A stretch of DNA of 64,000 bases from Serripes groenlandicus (lineage: Eukaryota; Mollusca; Bivalvia; Cardiida; Cardiidae), in the NCBI GenBank assembly GCA_031761405.1, contig JASEVX010000324.1, positions 1-64,000 on the forward strand, given 5' to 3'. Below are positions 57,541-64,000 of the stretch, piece after piece. The notes beneath the pieces are model-generated. The model was not told the origin of the DNA. It did not search any database and saw only the letters and a list, made by a program, of their open reading frames with translations. How positions within the stretch are numbered: position 1 is the stretch's first letter; each line of letters starts with the position of its first letter. The position numbers and the translations under genes were made by a program.

Positions 57541-59505
57541 GTTATCTTTTTTGTCAAATATCAACATAGCGAATTCATGTGATTTCCGTTGCATTAAATC
57601 CGTTCTTGGAAATTACTCTCCACTAACGTTCATAGCAACCGAATTTCAAAAAGCATAAACATTAGAAATGTCTTCTTAACCACAAATGCTTCCACTTTAT
57701 TTACTTTATCATATGGGCTTTAAACAATTACTGTGATTAAGAATTCCCAGTCAACTTTAAAATAGTATTTTAACATAGCCATCAATTAGTATTTATTATA
57801 TAGATAGAATAATTTAGTTCATTATGAATCCCATATTTTCCTCTGAAATAAAATGGATTATTTAATTTGTTTATACATGTAACGAATCTGTGTTAAAAGC
57901 CAAGAAATTCATTTATCAATTGAAATATCACCTTTATGTTAATGTAACGGTTACAGTCAATGATGTCTGCTGGAAAATAGCTCTATCCAAAAACGATAGG
58001 ATGTTGAAAATAACTCAATTTTGAAAGGAAATTAGAATGGCTCTGTATTGAATGAGTGCAAATTTCTGAATGACCATTGACCTTCCTAGATACTTACATA
58101 AACAACTAGTGTCCGATAACTTGAATTTCAAAAACTGGAGAAAGTAATTTACCGAAAGAATACTTGGTTGGAAAAAGATTGAGCGTTCAAGCCGTCAATA
58201 AGATAATGTTTTAAGTTCCGGAGTACTAAACTTGTTCACGTAATTTTAGGCATAACACTTTTTAGCCTGACGTTTTGACGTAACGTCTAAACTATGAAAG
58301 ACATATAACCGGAGTACCAAAATATTATATTGGGCGAAATGCTCATTGTTGCCACACTGTTTTTGACTCGATTCATTAATCATACTTTCATGTATAGAGA
58401 TTTTCTCTAATTTTCTTTATATGTTATGAAAGTTTCTTGCTGCAAATATGTTGTAGGTTGAGAAGGCCCAACATAGGTAATCTTCGCTAGCCAAGGCTAC
58501 TTCGTACATTATATTTCCTATTAGAAGTTAAGTGCAATGTAAAATTTAGTTTATAAAGTTTATTTGTTACTCTCAGTTCATTTTAACAATGTAATATGAG
58601 TTAATAATATCAACAGTAATTAAGGTAATGTAATGGACTGATTACCCTTGGCTTGCGAAGATGAACATAGATGGGCGACTGTTGAGTTTCAAGCACGATT
58701 TCATCTCTAACATATAGTATACACATTCCATTTCAGGTACCGGATACCACGATGCAAGACTTGCAATACACGTTTTTCAAATAAAAAAATGTATCGACTA
58801 ATCTCGTAGACAGGTGGCAATGGAATACACTTCTGTCTCGTGATTATTGCGCTTAACCAAAATCCCACATTTTGTATTGTTCACGATAAGTGCCAGATCA
58901 GTATGGCCGTTGCCCAAGTTTGATGGTTTTGTTTTCGCAAAGCGCCTCTCATACATGCATGTTTCTGTCACACAAATTTCACACGTTCTTTTTATTATAT
59001 GTCTTTTAAATATATGCTTGAGCAAACATTAATTGTGTATTTTTGTAAATTTTCCTACGCGTTTCTTACCTTCCAACATACCGAAAACCGGAACGCACAA
59101 TAACATCGCTCCTTGTCCATTAATTTTTCTGCTGTGACCGATAAGAAAGTTCGGCGTTCCGTTTACCGCTGGAAAAAAAATGGACATATGTAAATGCTGC
59201 TGCTGCTGCTGCTGATACGGATAGGACAGTTCTCCGGCCCGTGCGTCGTTAAACAATCAATAAGCTGGCTCCATTTTTTACTTTTGTTGCTAAAACTGAT
59301 GAAAAGCATTGCTCATTGTCTTCCATACATGCTGCTGATACAGAACAGAACAGAACAGAACATATCTTAATTTACACGTAAACTTCACAGGTTTTGTGTT
59401 ACAATAAACATATTTTATAAACATATCAACATTACAAAGGTTTATACTATGCAGTGAGGATAAACTTGTGTACATCATTTAAGTACAATATAATAATATT
59501 CAAAT
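57541..59505. other. Duplicated non-coding tail of copy B
   Basis: Matches 15346-17610. Contains a ctg run at about 59198-59214 not present in copy A, and a gaaca-type repeat at 59340-59360. No supported gene. Confidence 0.55.
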
Positions 59506-59569
59506 TGACAACTTATGAATTACTACGAATCCAATATATAGAACAGAACAGAACTGGACATAATCTTTA

Positions 59570-60245
59570 TTTACATGCGCACACAGACACAGAACATGTC
59601 AGTGAGAATGTCCCTCGTAACTGACACGGACATCACCCCTGACACGCAAAGTAAAGTATACGCCTGCGTATACACATTTATACCTTCCATACGCACACGC
59701 ACACACACACAGAACAGGTCAGTGAGAATGTCCCACGTAACTGACCCGGAAATCACCCCTGAAACACAAAGTAAAGTATACGCGTGCGTATACACATTTA
59801 TACCTACCATACACACAGGCACATACACAGAACAGAAAATGTCTATCAGAATGTCCTTCGTAACTGACCCGGACATCACCCCTGACACACAAAGTAAAGT
59901 ATACGCATGCGTATACACATATATACCTACCATACAGTAAACACGCAAAACAGAACATGTAGGTGAGAATGTCCTTCTTAACTGAACCAGACATCATCCT
60001 TGACACGCAAGGTAAAGTATATGTGTGCGTATATATATATATATATACCTACCACACACGCTAACAGACAAAACAGAAACTGACCCAGAGATCCCCTGAC
60101 ACGCAAATGAAAGTATACACTTTCGTGTACACATTTATACCTATGATACACACACAGAACAGAAGATATCAGTCAGAATGTCCTACGTTACTGACCCGGA
60201 CATCCCCACTTGACACGCAAAGTAAATATTTACCTACATACGCAA
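59570..60245. repeat. 120-bp minisatellite, inverted relative of 50930-51545
   Basis: Units carry aacatgtcagtgagaatgtc, cctcgtaactgacacggaca, tcacccctgacacgcaaagt, aaagtatacgcctgcgtata and cacacagaaca. Read on the other strand these match the 50.9-kb array. Open frames of 121-125 codons on both strands are repeat by-products. Confidence 0.9.
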
Positions 60246-60540
60246 ACACACACGAAAAATAAAAGAAAGTTTTTGATGTCAGTATATGAGATGCACCGTA
60301 GCTGAACTTAACTAAATTCATTCATTGATAATAGCTTCCCACGAAACGCTTGACCGAAACTAAAAGAAAAGCGTTCATAGGGAAGGGGGTGCAAAGCACG
60401 TGCAGAAATATATACCCACATCAACATTTTTCAATAATTAATATATACAATGTTACAAAAACACAAAATTAAACAAAACAAACATGAGATAAAATTATAC
60501 TGACAGTATTTATTTAACCCGGTACAAAGTACTTGTAACT
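60246..60540. other. Probable 3' flank of the degenerate LINE, no gene
   Basis: AT-rich sequence after the last recognisable LINE codons. No features beyond short A-rich tracts. Confidence 0.4.
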
Positions 60541-60747
60541 ATTCTATACGTTATGTAGAAATAGTACCACATGTTTGTAAAACATATCATAATTGTTAAG
60601 CAGTACGCTGTCCAAGTTCGGATTCAAACCGAATAGAGCTTCAACATACTCCTTACCATTCAAAGAATCTAGCATATTGAAAGTTCTACTTCCAAATTTT
60701 ATATATGTTATTTGTTTAAAGGAATCAGCGAGGGATCTTACATAACA

Positions 60748-62121
60748 AGAGCTGTCGGAGGACAGCATGCTCGACTATTCCACCGCTTATTTGATTACTG
60801 AGATAATGGACTCTAATGTAGTTGCATGCTAAACATTAACCACAATGTCTTAAAGGGTGATCATTTGCATTATATGCAGGATAGAGTTATTTAACTTGAT
60901 TATTTTCATAGGTGTGATGGTTGGGAAGGGTCGTATAACGTTTCAATGGAATGCATCAAGCAGTTACTAAGATATGGACTAGTTCAAAGTTATTGCAAAA
61001 AATATATGTTTTTTCGTTAAAGGTCAAAGTGACCTTGACGTTTGCCTTTTTGATCCCATGACCTGTTTGAGTCAAGTGCTGATCATGACCATTGCCAACA
61101 AATAAGTTTTAGGGTCACAGTGAACTTGACCTTTGACCTATGACCTATTGACTCCTAACTCTCTAGGAATCACCAAGTTGCTATGATGTATGTTCATATA
61201 AGCCTAGGCGTATGTAAGTTATAAGGGTAAATGCTAGCTTTCACAAAAACTAACCATTAACTGTTTCTTTACAGAAAGGTAACATTTGACATTGACCTTT
61301 GACCTAGTAATTCCAAACTCTCTAGGCAAAACCAATTTGAAGATCACAGGCCTAAGTGTATGTTAGTTATAAGGGTAAATGCTAGCTTGTACGAAATCTT
61401 TAACCATGAACTGTTTCCATATAGAAGGTCATCGTAACCTTGACATTTGACCTACTGACTCCAAAGCTTATAGGCATCACCAACTTGCTATGAAAAATGT
61501 CCATACAAAGTTTAAAGACCATAAGCCTAGGCGTATGTTAGTTATAAGGGTAAATGCTAGCTTGCACACAAACTTTAACCATGAACTGTTTCTATATAGA
61601 AAGTTACAGTGACCTTGAACTTTGACCTACTGACTCCAAACAAATTAGGCATCACCAACTTGCTATGAATTATGTCCATACCAAGTTTGAAGATCATTGG
61701 CCTAGGACTGGTGTATGTTAGTTATAAGGGTAAATGACTCCAAACTGTGTAGGCATCACCAACTTGCTATGAAGTATGTCCATACTACGTTTGGAGATCA
61801 TTGGCCTAGGCGTATGTAAGTTATAAGTGTAAATGTTAGCTTGCATAAAAACTTTAACCATGAACTGTTTCTATATAGAAAGTTACAGTGTTCTCGACCT
61901 TTGACCTACTGACTCCAAACAAATTAGGCATCACCAACTTGCTATGAATTATGTCCATACCAAGTTTGAAGATCATTGGCCTAGGACTGGTGTATGTAAG
62001 TTATAAGGGTAAATGCTAGCTTGCACAAAAACTTTAACCAACGGCGACGCCGACGCCGACACCCACGCCGACGCCAGGGTGACTACAATAGCTCCCCTTA
62101 TTCTTCGAATAGTCGAGCTAA
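60748..62121 (+). mobile_element. E1 element, complete, inserted in the LINE
   Basis: Starts agagctgtcggaggacagca and ends gaatagtcgagctaa, with subterminal inverted gctcgactattc and gaatagtcgagc. It is flanked by AACA at 60744-60747 and 62122-62125. Deleting the element and one AACA rejoins the LINE as EHILINC-YVRSLADS in frame. The interior is tandem units of about 180-280 bp with gacctttgacct motifs, and near the 3' end gacgccgacgccgac repeats. No coding frame. Confidence 0.8.
61127..61907. promoter_or_regulatory. Nuclear-receptor DR1-like motifs within the E1 element
   Basis: TGACCTTTGACCT, the complement of AGGTCAAAGGTCA, occurs exactly at 61127-61139 and 61293-61305, with one-mismatch versions at 61441-61453, 61616-61628 and 61895-61907. 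The first is followed by a further TGACCT half site. The match to the RXR/HNF4-type DR1 consensus is seen; binding is not known. Confidence 0.35.
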
Positions 62122-62481
62122 AACAGTTAATCAGAATATGCTCAGTCAAACTTGTTTTAATATCACTATTTGCACACCGTGAGCAATGGGAGAAATCAGT
62201 GCATGCCGTGTATGCAATTATTTGGGCGATAGAAAAACAAGCACGTAGCATATTCGGATTACGTTTAGAGTAGTCCCACACTGGATTTGTAGAGAACTGA
62301 TACTGTAGTTTTCTGTATAAGTAGACAATGCTGATAACACGTCCACCTGATAAATGGGATCACCACTTTCCACAATATGTGCTACCTTGATACTATTACT
62401 ACGTGCAGTAACATCCTCAAAATGAGTGTCATCATAAGAATCACACTCTGTATCAGCGTACAACGAGGCGAAATGATGACC

Positions 62482-63408
62482 CTACTCATGGCAAATACTT
62501 TCAGGATCGTGAAAAACAAACCCAATAAATTTAATCTCATTACAGACATTATTATTTACAGTTTTATTTTTATTTTGAAAAAAAGCCTCCAAAAACAAAG
62601 GGCTATCTACGCCAGAGGCAGTGTCTATGTCTTCCTTTATCTGCTGCAGATACATGAACGAACTGTTTCTATACATTTTGCGAAAACATCGTTTAGCATC
62701 CTTGTATGCCTTATACGATTCATGATCAGTATCTCTTGGTCTGCCAGCATCAATCCAAGCGCTGCGTTTTATTCTCATAAGCGCATGGTATTGTTTGAGA
62801 CTGTCAGACCAATAAGGTTTAAGGTAGGGGCGATAACTGGAGTGCGAAAGATGCGAGGCGGATACTTCATTAATGCTTGTAAAAATGCATTGGTATAGTT
62901 TATCAATAAAACCGTGTACTTCATCGATAGGTATATTATCTACAATCACTGTCAAACAGCGACTTAGATCAGATTCATAATTATACAATTGTTCATGGGA
63001 TACTTTATGCCAGCTAACGGTCAAGACTGGACTTTGAGAAATGTACTCATATAACGTAATTTCTATATTAGAAACTATAGGACGATGTGAAGAAACGTTA
63101 ATACTGTTATCATCTAGTATTTTACAGTACTTTATATAACATGACAGTTATTGAGAAACAATGATGTGATCAATCAAAGACTTATGGCGGTTGTCAAATG
63201 ATTCATAGCACGAGTCCGCGCCGGAACACAAGGCGGATATAGTTACATTAAACAAATTGAAGAGAATAGTTAATCCGCTCTGCGCCGAACCCCTCCCATC
63301 AATTTGTTTAATAAATGTATTTCCATTTAAGTGGGCATTAAAATCTCCCATTAATATAACTCTACCTGATTGAGAGTATAGACTGATTAGATCATGCAGC
63401 ATCTCCAT
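62482..63408 (-). pseudogene. LINE endonuclease and linker coding remnant
   Basis: One frame runs from 63408 to 62482 and on to about 62218, with TAA after DHIIVSQ and TAG after ESICHE as the only breaks. GDFNAH (about residue 22 of the piece) and the SLIDHIIVS and SSHRPI segments are the conserved apurinic-like endonuclease motifs (catalytic D, N, H and the final DH). With the 5' piece at 63746-63909 (GGIALLWK, YLPSSYHS) it covers most of the endonuclease domain. It would nick target DNA in an intact element; this copy is dead. Confidence 0.7.
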
Positions 63409-63439
63409 GTGTTCCCTAAAACGTACAATAGAATGGTAG

Positions 63440-63731
63440 TCGAGTCCCGGTAGCTCAGTCGGTAACGACGCGGGCTGTCAATCCAGGGGTTGTGAGTTCG
63501 AATCCCGGCTCGGCCAACTTTCTTTCCGACGTTTGACAAACGTCATTGCGACATGCGTCATTCGTCTTCCACCAATGGGCTAAGTCTATGTGGAAAAGCA
63601 GCCAGTTGCTTGGGAAGATAGCTGTGTGGAGTACTGGTGTGCAAACACCAGGAAACACATGAGTAGGTGAACTGGCCGCCGTAATATGACTGAGAAATTG
63701 TTAAAAACGGCGTTAAACCCAAATCAATCAA
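63440..63731 (+). mobile_element. SINE-A copy, full length, with target duplication
   Basis: Head cccggtagctcagtcggtaa, cgacgcgggctgtcaatcca, B-box-like gtgagttcgaatcccggct; the body and tail are as in other copies, ending gttaaaaacggcgttaaacc and aatcaatca. The flanks caatagaatggtag (63426-63439) and caatactatggtaag (63732-63746) are an imperfect target duplication in the LINE. It is the best-preserved family member here and was inserted in the LINE endonuclease region. Confidence 0.85.
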
Positions 63732-64000
63732 CAATACTATGGTAAGAGCTAGGTAAATACACTTGTATAACATAAATATAGGTTTCACGTAATATCTGCA
63801 CTTGAATACCCATACTCATATCAGAGTCAATACATAATGGTGATATAATATGATTTAATTCATTCTTCCATAGTAAAGCAATGCCGCCTTTTCCTACTTT
63901 TATGTTCAACTGTTAATATGAAGATCTGAATCGCATACACCCAATCCATTAAACTTTGGATGTATACTACCCAGAAACTGAAGATCAGACGGATACAACC

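Larger units (their letters stand above)
54845..59505 (+). repeat. Segmental duplication, copy B (about 4.7 kb)
   Basis: Same order and orientation as copy A at 10370-17610, about 44 kb away. Similarity is good from about 55670, with weaker matches from 54845. It lacks the 1.5-kb insertion, and its two minisatellites are much shorter. Non-coding flanks are more diverged than the gene. Confidence 0.85.
60541..64000 (-). mobile_element. Degenerate LINE, interrupted twice, running off the window
   Basis: On the minus strand from the window end: an endonuclease domain (GGIALLWKNEL, RVILMGDFNAHL, SLIDHIIVSQ), linker (YWSDSLKQYHALMRIKRSAW, then HHFASLYAD), then an abrupt jump to a C-terminal zinc-ribbon-like CSRCANSDIKTSLTEHILINC and the end CYVRSLADSFKQ...YKHVVLFLHNV. 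The reverse transcriptase is deleted. Stops at DHIIVSQ* and ICHE* and a shift near 63905 confirm decay. A SINE (63440-63731) and an E1 element (60748-62121) sit inside. Confidence 0.75.

Noticed and set aside
59571..60006. Open frames of 95-125 codons on both strands
   Set aside because: They lie in the inverted relative of the 120-bp minisatellite and have no independent support.
63440..63515. tRNA gene
   Set aside because: The A-box and B-box-like sequences are the head of a SINE with its body, tail and target duplication; no proper cloverleaf.

Overview
The window is eukaryotic: AT-rich, dominated by repeats, with short exons bounded by GT..AG junctions and no operon-like gene packing. 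The repeat types (tRNA-headed SINEs, hairpin MITEs with long palindromes, non-LTR retrotransposons, long minisatellites) together with a multi-exon immunoglobulin-domain receptor fit a bivalve mollusc. A heterodont such as a dreissenid is my best guess, from remembered repeat style only; no search was run.

Layout. At 1.97-7.94 kb (+) there is a four-exon gene for a secreted cysteine-rich protein of unknown function. Its splice phases chain perfectly, and its introns hold MITEs, a SINE, a long inverted repeat and a 36-bp minisatellite. A 7-kb block at 10.4-17.6 kb recurs in shorter form at 54.8-59.5 kb in the same orientation. Each copy carries an intronless gene for a basic/acidic 149-150 residue protein, with a conserved TATA-initiator pair about 600 bp upstream. 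The first copy also holds a transposon-like insertion and longer minisatellites. From 17.6 to 31.7 kb I see only repeats: SINEs, a 49-bp satellite with higher-order structure, triplicated 0.56-kb units and a near-perfect 86-bp hairpin. A 5'-truncated LINE with an open reverse-transcriptase frame (31.9-33.98 kb) lies inside a non-autonomous element.

The main gene lies on the minus strand from 44.85 to 34.69 kb. Three phase 1-1 Ig-domain exons are followed by a transmembrane exon and a cytoplasmic tail built from small exons. The tail holds YHSL, TEYVSI (ITSM-like) and YANQ (Grb2-SH2-like) tyrosine motifs. Its tail-exon region has been tandemly duplicated (36.7-38.4 and 38.4-40.35 kb). A stop in the transmembrane exon and a frameshift in one tail exon suggest a decaying paralogue or assembly error. 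The 5' end was not found. Beyond the first Ig exon lies a 5.4-kb satellite (45.26-50.7 kb) of about 53-bp monomers in about 1.1-kb higher-order units, then a 120-bp minisatellite.

The right end holds a broken MULE transposase (52.5-53.05 kb), the second segmental-duplication copy, an inverted relative of the 120-bp minisatellite, and a degenerate minus-strand LINE (60.5 kb to the window end). That LINE is interrupted by a 1.37-kb element carrying nuclear-receptor-like DR1 motifs and by a SINE. Removing each insert with its target duplication rejoins the LINE frame.
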